64,000 nt of DNA, taken from contig NZ_CP140098.1 of the NCBI RefSeq assembly GCF_034440735.1, positions 1,853,501 through 1,917,500 on the forward strand, read 5' to 3'. Position 1 is the stretch's first letter; each line of letters opens with the position of its first letter. The translations under genes were made by a program, and so were the position numbers. Source of the stretch: Deinococcus sp. AB2017081. Lineage in GTDB: Bacteria > Deinococcota > Deinococci > Deinococcales > Deinococcaceae. This document shows, piece after piece, positions 30,542 through 46,480 of the stretch. The notes below the pieces were generated by a model, which made no database searches, was not told where the DNA came from, and saw only the letters and a list, made by a program, of their open reading frames with translations.

Positions 30542-31582
30542 GTGGACGACTCGACGGGCGGCATCCAGGCACGCAAGATGCACCACCTGCAGGCGTGTCT
30601 GGAGCCGCACAGCCAGTACCAGACGGTCACGACCGGCCTGGACGCGGTTCCCTGGCCGTACCGGGCGCTGCCCGAGGTCGATCTGGCAGCCGTGCAGCTC
30701 CAGACGACCTTCCTGGGTCGCCGGCTGGCCGCCCCCGTGCTGATCGGTGCCATGACCGGCGGGGCCGAGCGGGCACGGATCATCAACCGCAATCTGGCCA
30801 CGGCCGCGCAGCGCCTGGGCATCGGCATGATGCTCGGCTCGCAGCGCGTCATGCTGGAGCGCCCGGAGGTCACAGAGACCTTCCGCGTGCGCGACGTGGC
30901 CCCGGACATCCTGCTCGTCGGGAATCTGGGGGCAGCACAGTTCGGGCTCGGCTACGGCGCGGCCGAGGCGCTCCGCGCCGTGCAGCAGGTCGGAGCCGAT
31001 GCGCTGGCGATCCACGCCAATCCCCTTCAGGAGGCCATGCAGGCCGGGGGAGACACGCGCTGGCGGGGCCTGCTGGAACGCCTGTCGGACGTGGTGCCGG
31101 CGCTGCCGTTCCCGACGATCCTCAAGGAGGTCGGGCACGGCCTGGATGTCGGCACCGCCCGTGCGGCGGCGGACATCGGCTTCATGGCGCTGGACGTGGC
31201 CGGGGCCGGTGGCACCAGCTGGGCGCGGGTCGAGCAGCTCGTCCGCTACGGCACGGTGCGCTCGCCGGCCCTGTGCGAGCTGGGCATCCCAACCGCGCGG
31301 GCCCTGCGGGACGTGCGGGGCGCCCTGCCCGGCATGCCGCTGGTCGCCTCCGGCGGGATCCGCACCGGCCTGGACGCCGCCCGTGCCCTGGCACTGGGAG
31401 CGCAGGTGGTGGCCGTCGCGCGGCCCCTGCTGGAGCCGGCGCTGGAGGGCCCGGAGGCGGCCGAAGCGTGGCTGGCAAACTTCATCCACGACCTGCGGAT
31501 CGCCCTGTTCGTGGGCGGCTACGACCGTGTGGACGAGGTGCGCCCGGCGCTGGACTGGCCGCTGGCGACGGCCCGGGGGTAG
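30542..31582 (+). CDS. fni: Type 2 isopentenyl-diphosphate delta-isomerase
   Basis: The FMN- and NADPH-dependent enzyme that interconverts IPP and DMAPP, needed for carotenoid and menaquinone side chains. The 346-residue TIM-barrel protein starts with the RKMHHL segment typical of the family. It has PVLIGAMTGG near 60, the HANPLQEAMQ substrate-binding loop near 158, LKEVGHG near 193 and the FMN phosphate-binding ASGGIRTG near 277. GTG 30542 follows TACGCT by 6 bases, giving a leaderless start. It connects with dxs at 40-42 kb in the MEP pathway. Confidence 0.93.
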   Translation: MDDSTGGIQARKMHHLQACLEPHSQYQTVTTGLDAVPWPYRALPEVDLAAVQLQTTFLGRRLAAPVLIGAMTGGAERARIINRNLATAAQRLGIGMMLGSQRVMLERPEVTETFRVRDVAPDILLVGNLGAAQFGLGYGAAEALRAVQQVGADALAIHANPLQEAMQAGGDTRWRGLLERLSDVVPALPFPTILKEVGHGLDVGTARAAADIGFMALDVAGAGGTSWARVEQLVRYGTVRSPALCELGIPTARALRDVRGALPGMPLVASGGIRTGLDAARALALGAQVVAVARPLLEPALEGPEAAEAWLANFIHDLRIALFVGGYDRVDEVRPALDWPLATARG

Positions 31583-31661
31583 CGACCGCACAGGTGTGGT
31601 TCTGTGATGGTTCAGGCGGTTGCGGTCTGGCCCGTCGCGCCCTGCTCCCGCTGCTCTGGCG

Positions 31662-32261
31662 CTACCGCAGCCGCCCCAGGGCCCGGCGGATCAGGGCGTC
31701 GGCGGTCTGGGCCGGGTCGGTGGCGAGGAGTTCGGCCACCGCCGCCCTGACCTGCGCCTCGCGGAAGCCCAGGGCCAGCAGGGCGTCCACGGCGTCGCGT
31801 CCGGCGGTCGTGGCGACCGGGGCGGCGCGGCCCCCGGTGCTGGTGGCGGGCGCGGCCAGGTGCTCCGGCACCTTGTTCTGGAGTTCCAGCACCAGCCGCT
31901 CGGCGGTCTTCTTGCCCACGCCGCTCACGCTGGACAGCAGTTTCACGTCGCCCGAGATCAGGCCCTGGGCCAGGGCCGACACCGGCATGGCCGACAGCAG
32001 CGCCAGCCCCAGCTTCGGCCCCACGCCGCTCACGCCGGTCAACAGATCGAAGACCCGCACCGAGTCCGTGTCCAGGAATCCGAACAGCAGCTGGGCATCC
32101 TCGCGCACCACGAAACGGGTGTTCAGCTCGGCGGGCTGGCCCACCGCGAGCTTTGCCAGGGTGCCGGCCGGGCACTGCACCTCGTAGCCCACGCCGCCCG
32201 CGACGACCACGGCGCTTCCCTCGCGCACCTCGCGCACCACGCCGGACAGGTAGGCAATCAT
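31662..32261 (-). CDS. ruvA: Holliday junction helicase subunit RuvA
   Basis: A 199-residue protein that binds four-way DNA junctions and loads the RuvB motor. Domain I is an OB fold (MIAYLSGVVREV). Domain II has two helix-hairpin-helix motifs (GVSGVGPKLGLALL and SVSGVGKKTAERLV). A short linker leads to the domain III helices (AVDALLALGFREAQVR) that contact RuvB. ATG 32261 is favoured because the OB fold begins there and TAGAAT lies 8 bases upstream. ruvB and ruvC are not adjacent. It is convergent with fni. Confidence 0.95.
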   Translation of the reverse strand: MIAYLSGVVREVREGSAVVVAGGVGYEVQCPAGTLAKLAVGQPAELNTRFVVREDAQLLFGFLDTDSVRVFDLLTGVSGVGPKLGLALLSAMPVSALAQGLISGDVKLLSSVSGVGKKTAERLVLELQNKVPEHLAAPATSTGGRAAPVATTAGRDAVDALLALGFREAQVRAAVAELLATDPAQTADALIRRALGRLR

Positions 32262-32356
32262 CAGGGCCGATTCTAGAGCAGCACCCCGTATGGCCGTCCG
32301 TGGTGGACGCACGCCCTCACAGCTCACGTTCGGGCGGGAGGGGCATACTGCCGGGT

Positions 32357-32971
32357 ATGTCCATCATCCGTCCGGCACGCGAATCCGACCGCGCCGCGCT
32401 GTATTCGATCTGCCTGGAGACTGGCGACAGCGGCGAGGACGCGACCCCCCTGTATGCCGACCCGCTGCTGCTGGGGCACGTGTACGCCGGCCCCTACCTG
32501 AGCCACGCGCCGGACTTTGCCTTCGTGCTGGAGGATGATCAGGGTGTAGGCGGCTATGTGATCGGCACGCCGGACTCCCACGCCTTCGAGGACACCCTGG
32601 AGCGCGAGTGGTGGCCGGGGCTTCGGGCTCAGTACTCCGATCCGGCGCGGATTCCGTCTGACCAGCGCACCCGCGACGAGCGGATCACCGCCCTGCTGTA
32701 CCACCCGCCGCGCACCCCGGATGCGCTGCTGACCGACTACCCGGCCCACCTGCATATCGATCTGCTGCCACGGGTGCAGGGCGGCGGCAACGGTCGCCGG
32801 CTGATGGTCACGCTGCTGGACGCCCTGCGGGACGCGGGGGTGCCCGGCGTCCACCTGGGGGTTGGTGACCGCAACACCCGCGCCCAGGGGTTCTACCGCC
32901 ACCTGGGCTTTCAGGAACTGAGCCGTGCGCCGGGCTCCGTGACGTTCGGGATGACGCTCGGCAGACCGTGA
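32357..32971 (+). CDS. GNAT family N-acetyltransferase
   Basis: A 204-residue GNAT protein. It begins IIRPARESDRAALYSICLET, has a central beta strand DFAFVLEDDQGVGGYVIGT, and an acetyl-CoA-binding region in the C-terminal half (LLPRVQGGGNGRRLMVTLLD, equivalent to the Q/RxxGxG/A loop). The C-terminal GFYRHLGFQEL is typical of the fold. The acceptor substrate is unknown. ATG 32357 is 7 bases after CATACT. It is divergent from ruvA and convergent with the MFS transporter. Confidence 0.85.
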   Translation: MSIIRPARESDRAALYSICLETGDSGEDATPLYADPLLLGHVYAGPYLSHAPDFAFVLEDDQGVGGYVIGTPDSHAFEDTLEREWWPGLRAQYSDPARIPSDQRTRDERITALLYHPPRTPDALLTDYPAHLHIDLLPRVQGGGNGRRLMVTLLDALRDAGVPGVHLGVGDRNTRAQGFYRHLGFQELSRAPGSVTFGMTLGRP

Positions 32972-32977
32972 TGCCGG

Positions 32978-34195
32978 TCAGGCCGCCCGGCCCGCTGCAG
33001 CCACACGCCCCCGGCTAAACACGAGCAGGCCGATCCCTACGATCCCGGCCGCGCCCGCGCCCCAGACGAAGGTGTGGGCCTCCAGCCCGGCGGGCGCGGT
33101 GAGCACCACCGGGCTCAGGAACTGCCCCAGGAAGACGGCGCTGCTCATGCCGGCGGTCACGCGGCCCCGCCACGCCGGGGGCGTCAGGTCGGCCAGCCAC
33201 GTGTACAGGTTGGGGAAGACCAGACCGCCGCCCAGGCCCGCCAGGATCAGCGCGGCGACGACCACGCCCAGACCCGGCGCGGCCGACATGAGTGCCCAGC
33301 CCAGCGCCACGAGCCCGAAGCCGAGTCCGGAGACCCGCCGGGGATCGAAGCGGCCCGCCGCCCGCGCATACAGCAGCGAGGTCACGGCCGAGGTCAGGGC
33401 GAAGGTGCCCAGCAGCACGCCGGTCAGGCCGGGCGAGGCGCCCAGGTTGCGCATCAGGAACGGCCCCTCCACGGGCATCAGGTAGAAGATGATCATGTAC
33501 ACCAGCGCCAGCGCGTAGACGACAGTGATCAAAGGCCAGCGGGGCGAGGTGGTGTCGCTGGCGTCGTTGCCGTGCAGGGCAGGTACGCCGCGCGGCAGTC
33601 GCCACACCAGCGGCAGCAGCAGCGCGGCCAGCAGGTACAGGCCGAACGGGGCCCGCCATGACCACGCGGCCAGCACGCCGCCCAGCGGGAACAACAGCGC
33701 CCCGCCGAAGCTGGAGAACGCCGCCTGCTGGCTCAGGAACCGGCCACGGGCCGGGCCGGTGAACAGGTCGTTCACCAGGGCCCCGGCGGCGGTCATGGTG
33801 CCGGCCACCGCGAGGCCCAGCACCACGCGCCCGATCAGCACGCCCCCCAGCGAGGTGGCGACCAGCCCGCTCGCGCCGCCCAGCGCGTACAGCGCCAGCG
33901 ACCACAGCAGCACCGGCCGGCGGCCGTAGCGGTCGGCCAGGACGCCGCTCAGGGGCGCACTGATGGCGATGACCAGCCCCACGATGGTCAGCGACAGCTT
34001 GACCAGCAGCGCGGCATTGGGGCTGGCGGCGAAGTAGGCCTGCATGGCCGGCAGGGCCGGGGCGATGGTCGCGCCGGACATGATCGTCAGGGCCGACAGC
34101 AGCAGGATGGTCGCCTGGGTGACCCGGTCGGGCAGCGCCCTGGTCGGCGCAGCCGCGGACACGTTGGGCGCGAGGGTGGTGGCGGGAGGGGTCAT
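32978..34195 (-). CDS. MFS transporter, drug-efflux type
   Basis: A 405-residue major facilitator with 12 predicted membrane helices. GVLADRYGRRPVLLWSLALY between helices 2 and 3 is the MFS motif A. The N-terminal half resembles the Bcr/CflA and DHA1 drug:proton antiporters, but the substrate is unknown. ATG 34195 lies 7 bases after TACTCT on the reverse strand, so it is probably leaderless. It diverges from the micro-ORF and metG region. Confidence 0.87.
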   Translation of the reverse strand: MTPPATTLAPNVSAAAPTRALPDRVTQATILLLSALTIMSGATIAPALPAMQAYFAASPNAALLVKLSLTIVGLVIAISAPLSGVLADRYGRRPVLLWSLALYALGGASGLVATSLGGVLIGRVVLGLAVAGTMTAAGALVNDLFTGPARGRFLSQQAAFSSFGGALLFPLGGVLAAWSWRAPFGLYLLAALLLPLVWRLPRGVPALHGNDASDTTSPRWPLITVVYALALVYMIIFYLMPVEGPFLMRNLGASPGLTGVLLGTFALTSAVTSLLYARAAGRFDPRRVSGLGFGLVALGWALMSAAPGLGVVVAALILAGLGGGLVFPNLYTWLADLTPPAWRGRVTAGMSSAVFLGQFLSPVVLTAPAGLEAHTFVWGAGAAGIVGIGLLVFSRGRVAAAGRAA

Positions 34196-34260
34196 GGCCG
34201 CCAGAGTAGCTTTGAAATGTCAAGTGGAACAGGTCTCAAAGCACATGTCCCGATAAGCGT

Positions 34261-34290
34261 TGTCGCCTAGCCGGACGTGCTGTCGCCTAG
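34261..34290 (+). repeat. Two 10-bp direct repeats 20 bp apart
   Basis: TGTCGCCTAG occurs at 34261-34270 and again at 34281-34290. The 20-bp period is close to two helical turns, and the second copy runs into the TAGAGT -10 box of the micro-ORF, so the pair could be an operator. Confidence 0.45.
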
Positions 34291-34299
34291 AGTGCGGCC

Positions 34300-34347
34300 A
34301 TGATCCGCCTGCCGCGCCGCCCCATGCGAATGCCCCGGCACGCCTGA
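34300..34347 (+). CDS. Candidate leaderless micro-ORF, 15 aa
   Basis: [15 protein letters not shown], an Arg- and Pro-rich peptide. The ATG is exactly 6 bases after TAGAGT (34288-34293), the same spacing as the leaderless genes around it. Nine bases after the stop begins a 19-bp hairpin. It could be a leader peptide, a small regulatory RNA with an incidental ORF, or chance. No homology can be claimed. It occupies the 301-bp interval between the MFS gene and metG, which otherwise holds only the hairpin and the likely metG promoter. Confidence 0.35.
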   Translation: MIRLPRRPMRMPRHA

Positions 34348-34355
34348 CACCAGCA

Positions 34356-34404
34356 GGCGGGCGGCGGGGCGCACTTCCACCAGGGGTGCGCCCCGCTGCC
34401 CGCC
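34356..34404 (+). terminator. 19-bp hairpin between the micro-ORF and metG
   Basis: GGCGGGCGGCGGGGCGCAC (34356-34374) pairs with 34386-34404 with a single G-T mismatch; the loop is 11 bases. It is very stable but has no U-tract. It may end the micro-ORF transcript or, if transcription continues into metG, act as an attenuator. The likely metG -10 box lies downstream of it. Confidence 0.55.
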
Positions 34405-34436
34405 TTGCCACCTGACGCCACGTGATCTCCAGTGCG

Positions 34437-34442
34437 TATCCT
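34437..34442 (+). promoter_or_regulatory. Putative -10 box of metG
   Basis: TATCCT with a weak TGACGC about 18 bases upstream. It would give a leader of about 49 bases that includes the GGAAAGGA ribosome binding site. The -35 match is poor. Confidence 0.35.
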
Positions 34443-34496
34443 GTAGAGGTTGCCGGCGTGCCTCCCATCAGGGCAAGGGCCGGAAAGGACGAAGCC

Positions 34497-36497
<2,001 letters not shown>

Positions 36498-36538
36498 CCA
36501 CGCCGCCATCAGGCCGCGCCGGGGCGTACACTGGCCCC

Positions 36539-37378
36539 ATGCCATTCGTGGTGGTGTCCGGACTGTCGGGCAGCGGCAAGAGCACCGTGCTGCGCACCCT
36601 GGAGGACGCCGGTTTCTTCACGACCGACAACCTCCCGCCCGAGCTGTGGGGCACCCTGCACGATCTGGCGCGGGCACGTGGGCTGTCGCGGATTGCCGTC
36701 ACGACTGACGCCCGCACCCGCGAGTTCCTGGGCGCGCTGGAAGACAGCTACGTCCGGCTGTCGCGCCGAGAGGAGCACCTGCGCGTCCTGTTCCTGGAGG
36801 CCGACGCCGACGTCCTGATCAACCGCTACAACTTCACGCGCCGCGAGCATCCGCTGGGCGACACGCTGCTGGTGGATTTCGCCCGCGAACGCGACCTGCT
36901 CGCGCCGCTGCGGGCCCTGGCCGACACGGTGATCGACACGACCACCCTCAGTGCCCGTGACCTGTCCGAGCGGGTGCTGAAGCTGCTGCGGCTGGATCAC
37001 GACTTCCGCCTGCGGCTGATGTCCTTCGGCTTCAAGCACAGCCCCCCCCGCGACGTGGATCTGGTGCTGGACGTGCGCACCCTCCCCAATCCGTACTACG
37101 ACCCAGAACTGCGTCCGAAGACCGGTCTCGACCCGGCCGTGGCGGCCTACGCCTTCCAGGGCGAGGACTCCGAGGCCTTCTACCGGGATCTGCGCGACTT
37201 CGTGCGATCGGCGGCCGAGCGGGCCCGCGCGGCTGGTCGCCACGGCTACACGGTGGGCATCGGCTGCACCGGCGGGCAGCACCGCAGTGTGGCGGTGACC
37301 GCCCGGCTGGTCAATGACCTGGCCGACCTGAACCCCCAGGTGACCGATCACCGCGATATGCGTGAGGATCTGGGGTGA
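36539..37378 (+). CDS. rapZ: RNase adapter protein RapZ
   Basis: A 279-residue P-loop protein. Walker A is GLSGSGKST at residues 8-16, and [11 protein letters not shown] and RPKTGLDP are conserved family segments. The C-terminal domain ends [15 protein letters not shown], the phosphate/GlcN6P-sensing region. In enteric bacteria RapZ controls small RNAs for amino-sugar synthesis; in Gram-positives the homolog (YvcJ) lies next to yvcK, as here. ATG 36539 follows TACACT by 6 bases (leaderless). A GTGA overlap couples it to yvcK. Confidence 0.93.
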   Translation: MPFVVVSGLSGSGKSTVLRTLEDAGFFTTDNLPPELWGTLHDLARARGLSRIAVTTDARTREFLGALEDSYVRLSRREEHLRVLFLEADADVLINRYNFTRREHPLGDTLLVDFARERDLLAPLRALADTVIDTTTLSARDLSERVLKLLRLDHDFRLRLMSFGFKHSPPRDVDLVLDVRTLPNPYYDPELRPKTGLDPAVAAYAFQGEDSEAFYRDLRDFVRSAAERARAAGRHGYTVGIGCTGGQHRSVAVTARLVNDLADLNPQVTDHRDMREDLG

Positions 37379-38721
37379 GTGATCCGCCGCTGCCCCGGAC
37401 CGGGACACGGCGCACCGAGGCCCTGGCCCGCGGTGAACATGTCCGCCGCCGCGCCCGCGTGTGGATGGCCCCCGGGATCGGCGTCAAGCGCTGGCTGGCG
37501 CTGTTCATCGTGTGTACGGCCGTCGGTGCGGTCGGCTTCCTGCATTTCACGTGGACCGGGCCGCTGCACTTCATCGCCACCCGGTGGATCCTGTGGCTCA
37601 ACGCGCTGATCTCGCCGGAAGTGCTGCCGCTGTACGTGGTGGGCGTCGCGGTGACGGCCCTGGCGCTGATCGGGGCGCTGTGGAGCATCTTCATGCTCAA
37701 CCGCACCATGCTGGTCGGGGCGGGCAGTGGCCCCGGCCTCGCGGTGGACATGATCCTGGAACAGCGCAACCTGTCGCGGGGCCCGCGCATCGTCGCGGTG
37801 GGGGGCGGCACGGGGCTGTCGAACCTGCTCAGTGGCCTGCGCGGGTACTCCAGCAACATCACGGCGGTCGTGGCGGTCTCGGATGACGGCGGCTCCAGCG
37901 GTCGCCTGCGCGAGTCGCTCCAGATGATCGCCCCCGGCGACCTGACCGACTGCTACGCCGCCCTGAGCGACAGTCCGGTCATGGCCCGCCTGCTGCTCCA
38001 CCGCTTCCAGCGCGGCGACGGCATCGAGGGCCACACCTTCGGGAACCTGATGCTCGCCACCCTCTCCGAGGAACAGGGCGGCCTGGGCGAGGCCATGAAG
38101 GACATCCACGAGGTGCTGCGCATCCGGGGTCGGGTGTACCCGGCATCCACCCACCCCACCACGCTGGTCGCCACGCTGGACGACGGCCGCGAGATCCGGG
38201 GCGAGAGCCGGTTCGCGGCGCAGGTCGGCGCGGCCCGGATCACCCGTGTGCGGCTCGACCCGCCGGAGCTGCCGGCCCTGCCGGACGTGCTCGAGGCGAT
38301 CCACGAGGCCGGACAGATCGTGCTGGGGCCGGGGAGCCTCTTTACCTCGATCATCCCGGCGCTGCTGGTGCCGCAGATCGCCCGGGCCATAAGACAGTCG
38401 CCCGCGCCGCTGGTGTATGTCGCCAGCCTGATGACTGAACCCGGCGAGACCGACAACCTGACCCTGGAGGAGCACGTCATGGCGATCACCGCGCACCTGG
38501 GCCGTACCCCGGACCGGGTGCTCGTGAACACGGCCAGCCCCCCGGACGAGGTCATGCAGCGCTATGCCGAGGCCGGGGCCCACCTGCTCGATCTGCACGG
38601 CGCCAGCCACGATCTGCGCGGACGCGTGACCCAGCTGCCCCTGCTGCAACCCGGTCAGGCCCGCCACGACCCCGAGGCCCTGGCCCAGGCCCTGATGGGC
38701 CTGCCGAGTCGCCCCACCTGA
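37375..38721 (+). CDS. yvcK: YvcK family protein with N-terminal membrane anchor
   Basis: A 448-residue gluconeogenesis-factor (YvcK/CofD-like) protein that binds UDP-GlcNAc and is needed for growth on gluconeogenic carbon in Bacillus. The core starts with [16 protein letters not shown] at about 141 and [13 protein letters not shown] near 170. Unlike the roughly 320-residue soluble forms, it has about 135 extra N-terminal residues with two hydrophobic segments (about 40-58 and 84-107), so it is likely anchored in the membrane. It starts at GTG 37375 inside the rapZ stop. No whiA gene follows, unlike the Gram-positive cluster. Confidence 0.9.
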   Translation: MSDPPLPRTGTRRTEALARGEHVRRRARVWMAPGIGVKRWLALFIVCTAVGAVGFLHFTWTGPLHFIATRWILWLNALISPEVLPLYVVGVAVTALALIGALWSIFMLNRTMLVGAGSGPGLAVDMILEQRNLSRGPRIVAVGGGTGLSNLLSGLRGYSSNITAVVAVSDDGGSSGRLRESLQMIAPGDLTDCYAALSDSPVMARLLLHRFQRGDGIEGHTFGNLMLATLSEEQGGLGEAMKDIHEVLRIRGRVYPASTHPTTLVATLDDGREIRGESRFAAQVGAARITRVRLDPPELPALPDVLEAIHEAGQIVLGPGSLFTSIIPALLVPQIARAIRQSPAPLVYVASLMTEPGETDNLTLEEHVMAITAHLGRTPDRVLVNTASPPDEVMQRYAEAGAHLLDLHGASHDLRGRVTQLPLLQPGQARHDPEALAQALMGLPSRPT

Positions 38722-38776
38722 CGCCTGCCTACGCCGCCGCACGCTGCGCGGCCTGCGCCGCTGCTACGCTCTGGGC

Positions 38777-40072
<1,296 letters not shown>

Positions 40073-40078
40073 GAGATA

Positions 40079-40117
40079 GAGGATGGAGGATAGGTGGTAG
40101 ACCCATCCTCCATCCTC
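40079..40117. terminator. Hairpin between convergent proA and dxs
   Basis: GAGGATGGAGGAT (40079-40091) and its exact complement (40105-40117) form a 13-bp stem with a 13-base loop. It lies between the two stop codons and is a likely bidirectional terminator. Its purine-rich core recurs at 58035-58070. Confidence 0.6.
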
Positions 40118-40128
40118 TGCGTCCTGGG

Positions 40129-42017
<1,889 letters not shown>

Positions 42018-42021
<4 letters not shown>

Positions 42022-42704
42022 GGTTGTCCTCCGGGACGGGCCGCGAAGTTCCGTGCCGTGAGCAGCAGACCCTCGGGGGTGCGGATCTCGCCCACGAAGG
42101 GCGTGAACCAGAGCTGCTGCGTGGCGGGAAACAGGCCGCCCAGGGTGTCGCGGATCTGGCGGGTCACGACCCATACCGTGAAGGTGCCGCCTGGCACCTG
42201 GACGGATCGGCGATCCTGCACCAGATAGCGGTACGTCAGGGTGCCCTGACCCTGTACGGTGCCGTCGTCGGCGCGGATCGTCACCTCGCTCTGGCCCTCC
42301 CACGTCAGGCCGACCCGCCACGCCGATTCGGACGGATACTCCAGCCACGGCGGCGTGAGCTGCACGTTCACACCAGGCTTGACTAGTCCGTGCAGGTGAA
42401 CGCCGTCCGCGTCGTAGGTGCGGTACCACGTCTGTGCGGCCCCGCGTCCCGTGAGTTGCGTGGCCTGCACCGGCTGCGCGCCGTACACCGTTGCCCCCTG
42501 GGTAGTGAGCGTGTACGGCACGCCGCCGCTCGCCTCGCCCTCGGGCTGGTACGTCCAGGACAGGCCCGTCTGGTGTGGGTAGAACGACACGCCGGTCACC
42601 GGGGTGGAACTCTGCACCGTGGGCGGCACAGCCGTGCGCGGCGTACACGCCCACAGCAGTGGAGCGAGCAGCGCCGCGCGCAGAAACAGGGGAGAGCCGG
42701 ACAT
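42018..42704 (-). CDS. Predicted lipoprotein of unknown function
   Basis: A 228-residue product with a lipoprotein signal ([14 protein letters not shown], lipobox cysteine near residue 20) followed by a beta-rich domain containing Trp-rich strands. No named family recognised. ATG 42704 follows TAAGCT by 7 bases, indicating a leaderless start. It ends in an ATGA overlap with dxs, so the isoprenoid enzyme is translated from the lipoprotein mRNA. That is an unusual pairing whose sense is unclear. Confidence 0.75.
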
Positions 42705-42801
42705 GGAAGGTAGCTTAACGGGCCGCATTCGCCTCATTCTGTCAGGAAACATGAAGTTGCCCTGACAGAGCGCCGGGTGCGCGCACCGCCCACCACCGTT
42801 C

Positions 42802-43479
<678 letters not shown>

Positions 43480-43660
43480 GGTGGTTCCTCCTGAGAAGTG
43501 GCGCGGCGGCTGCGGCCGGCCCACCGTGCCGGGGATGGGCCGCAGTTCCTGCTGTCCACACTACGCGCCCGTGCTGGCCTGGGTTGCAGGATCGTCCCGG
43601 CACCAGCTTCATCCAGGGCCCTGCCTGGACATCATCCGGGCGCACAGATCAGACCACGTG

Positions 43661-43707
43661 GCGGATGCCAGACCAGCCAGGACAGTGCCGGGTGGTCTGG
43701 CATCCGC
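43661..43707 (-). terminator. Hairpin after the secreted-protein gene
   Basis: GCGGATGCCAGACCA (43661-43675) and its exact complement (43693-43707) form a 15-bp stem with a 17-base loop. It lies 11 bases downstream of the stop codon at 43719 on the reverse strand, a plausible terminator. Confidence 0.6.
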
Positions 43708-43718
43708 CGAGATCCGGG

Positions 43719-44543
43719 TCAGAAGACGATTGGCTTGAGGCCGACACTCTCGGTGCCACACGCGACGGTCATGTCCTTGCCGGCCGGCGTGACGGTGCAG
43801 CCCAGTGCCCGCAGTCCCGACACGGGGAAGATCAGGTTGCGGCCGTCGGTCGCAGGCGCGAGCGGCAGTTCCACGCTGCCCTGGTCGGTCTGGGCCTTGC
43901 GTTGCCCGACCGTCACGGTCAGCGCCGGCTGGTCGACCACACTCAGGCGGAAGCGGCCGCTGCCCAGGGGCGTGACCTTCACGACCCCGGCCAGGTCACT
44001 GCCCAGCACGTACGGCTGGCCGCGCGTCACGCCGGCGGGCACCCCGGGTGCGGGTGCTGCGGCCCGCACCTGCACGGCGTCCACCACGACCAGCGATTCG
44101 TGGTCGGCCAGGGCGCTCAGCAGGACGAAGGCGTTCACCGGCTGCCCGACCTTCGCGGTCACCAGCAGCGTGCTGGCCTTCCCGGTCGTCTTCCACTCAC
44201 CGGCCGCCCGTCCGGCCAGCCGGCCCCGGATCAGGGGCCGCAGCGTGGACGCGCCGCTCTTCACGTACAGACACACGGCGCTGGCACTGAGCTTCAGGGC
44301 GGCCGGGCACGTCACGATCTGTCCCCGGGCGGCCGCACTGATGTCCACCGCCACGGCGCTGACTGCCTGCGTGGTCGTGCCCGCCACCCGTGCCGGAGTG
44401 GTCGGCGGTGTGGCCGGCGCCAGCGCCGTGGAGGCCGGTGCGGGAGTTCCCTGGGCGGCCGCGTGCGGCCCGCCCAGCGCCAGGGAACTCAGGGCCAGGG
44501 TGATCAGCAGGGAGCGGTGGGTGGCGGAGACAGGAAGGGCCAT
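43719..44543 (-). CDS. Secreted protein with copper-amine-oxidase-N-like C-terminal domain
   Basis: A 274-residue exported protein. Residues 1-30 form a signal peptide with an Ala-rich end and a likely AAAQG cleavage site, followed by a Pro/Ala/Thr linker. The middle domain (about 65-170) is unrecognised. The last 60 residues (GQRKAQTDQGSVELPLAPAT, then ALGCTVTPAGKDMTVACGT) resemble the alpha/beta hammerhead domain called copper amine oxidase N in cell-wall proteins, here without an oxidase. It is probably extracytoplasmic and structural or carbohydrate-binding. ATG 44543 is preceded by TAGCAT at 8 bases. Confidence 0.7.
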   Translation of the reverse strand: MALPVSATHRSLLITLALSSLALGGPHAAAQGTPAPASTALAPATPPTTPARVAGTTTQAVSAVAVDISAAARGQIVTCPAALKLSASAVCLYVKSGASTLRPLIRGRLAGRAAGEWKTTGKASTLLVTAKVGQPVNAFVLLSALADHESLVVVDAVQVRAAAPAPGVPAGVTRGQPYVLGSDLAGVVKVTPLGSGRFRLSVVDQPALTVTVGQRKAQTDQGSVELPLAPATDGRNLIFPVSGLRALGCTVTPAGKDMTVACGTESVGLKPIVF

Positions 44544-44701
44544 ATCACGGCATGCTATGCGCCCCGCATGAGCGGTGACTTTGAAGCCTGAGCACCTGGG
44601 TGTGCCTGGGAGGGCCTGGCGTGTCCGGTGCGTCCCGGCGAGGCTGGTGGCGTGAAGACATTCACAGCGCCGACGTGTGCGCCCAGCTATCGTCTGAACT
44701 G

Positions 44702-45352
44702 ATGGTCAGTGCCCCCAACCGCCCCGCCCGCGCCCGCAGCGCCGCCGAAAAGACCCAACGCCGGGACGACATCCTCCGGGCCGCCGAGCGCCTGTGGAAT
44801 ACGTCCACCTACACCGATCTGAGCATGAACCACGTGGCCCGCGAGGCCCAGCTGGCCAAGGGCACCCTGTACCTGTATTTCGATACCAAGGAAGAACTGT
44901 TTCTAGCGCTGGTCAGTGAGCACCTCCAGACCTGGATCAACGACACCATCCGTCTGCTTCAGGAGCGCCGGCCGGTCACGCCCGCTGCCGTGGCGGACGC
45001 CCTGCTGGACGCCAGCTCGGATGTCGTGCCCCTGCGGCGCCTGATGCTGCTGCTGGGCACCGTGCTGGAGCGCAATGTCCGGCCGGAGCTGACCCGCGAC
45101 TTCCGCCGTGACGTGACCGCACGCGTCCAGATGCTGATCTCTCACCTGCCCTTCAGCGACACCATGAGCCTGAAGATCCTGCGGCACCTCTACGCCCTGG
45201 CGATCGGCTGGCAGCACCTGGCCGAGGAGTTCACGACATCGGCCACGGACGCCGTGGCCGCGCCCGGCCCGGATCCGTATGCCGCCGACTTCGAACTGGC
45301 CATGCGAGCGGTGATCGACCGGCTGGCCGCCCAGGACACCGCCCGCCGCTGA
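44702..45352 (+). CDS. TetR-family transcriptional regulator
   Basis: A 216-residue regulator. The helix-turn-helix is NHVAREAQLAKGTLYLYFDT with preceding helix ILRAAERLWNTSTYTD, at about residues 19-60; a basic N-terminal arm (RPARARSAAEKTQRR) precedes it. The C-terminal ligand domain is not diagnostic. ATG 44702 follows TATCGT by 8 bases. It sits between the divergent secreted-protein gene and purU; neither is an obvious target. Confidence 0.85.
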   Translation: MVSAPNRPARARSAAEKTQRRDDILRAAERLWNTSTYTDLSMNHVAREAQLAKGTLYLYFDTKEELFLALVSEHLQTWINDTIRLLQERRPVTPAAVADALLDASSDVVPLRRLMLLLGTVLERNVRPELTRDFRRDVTARVQMLISHLPFSDTMSLKILRHLYALAIGWQHLAEEFTTSATDAVAAPGPDPYAADFELAMRAVIDRLAAQDTARR

Positions 45353-45458
45353 TCCCCGCGCCCCCTGATCTCGCGGGCCGGGCATGGCCACTGGGGCCGC
45401 GGCACCGTCCCGCCGCCGAGACGCCGTACCGGGCCACGTTGCTGCGTATCCTCTGGGG

Positions 45459-46364
<906 letters not shown>

Positions 46365-46480
46365 GCAGCACCTCCGGATCCGCCGAGACCCCGGAGCGCG
46401 CGGCTCTCCTGACCGAGGGAGACCGCCTGTCGCGCGAACTGGCCCAGACGCTGCATGTCACGCTCGGGGGGCAGGAGCGT

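Noticed and set aside
34405..34496. SAM riboswitch or T-box upstream of metG
   Set aside because: No T-box sequence, no SAM-I core elements and no U-tract terminator could be found; only the hairpin at 34356-34404 is present.
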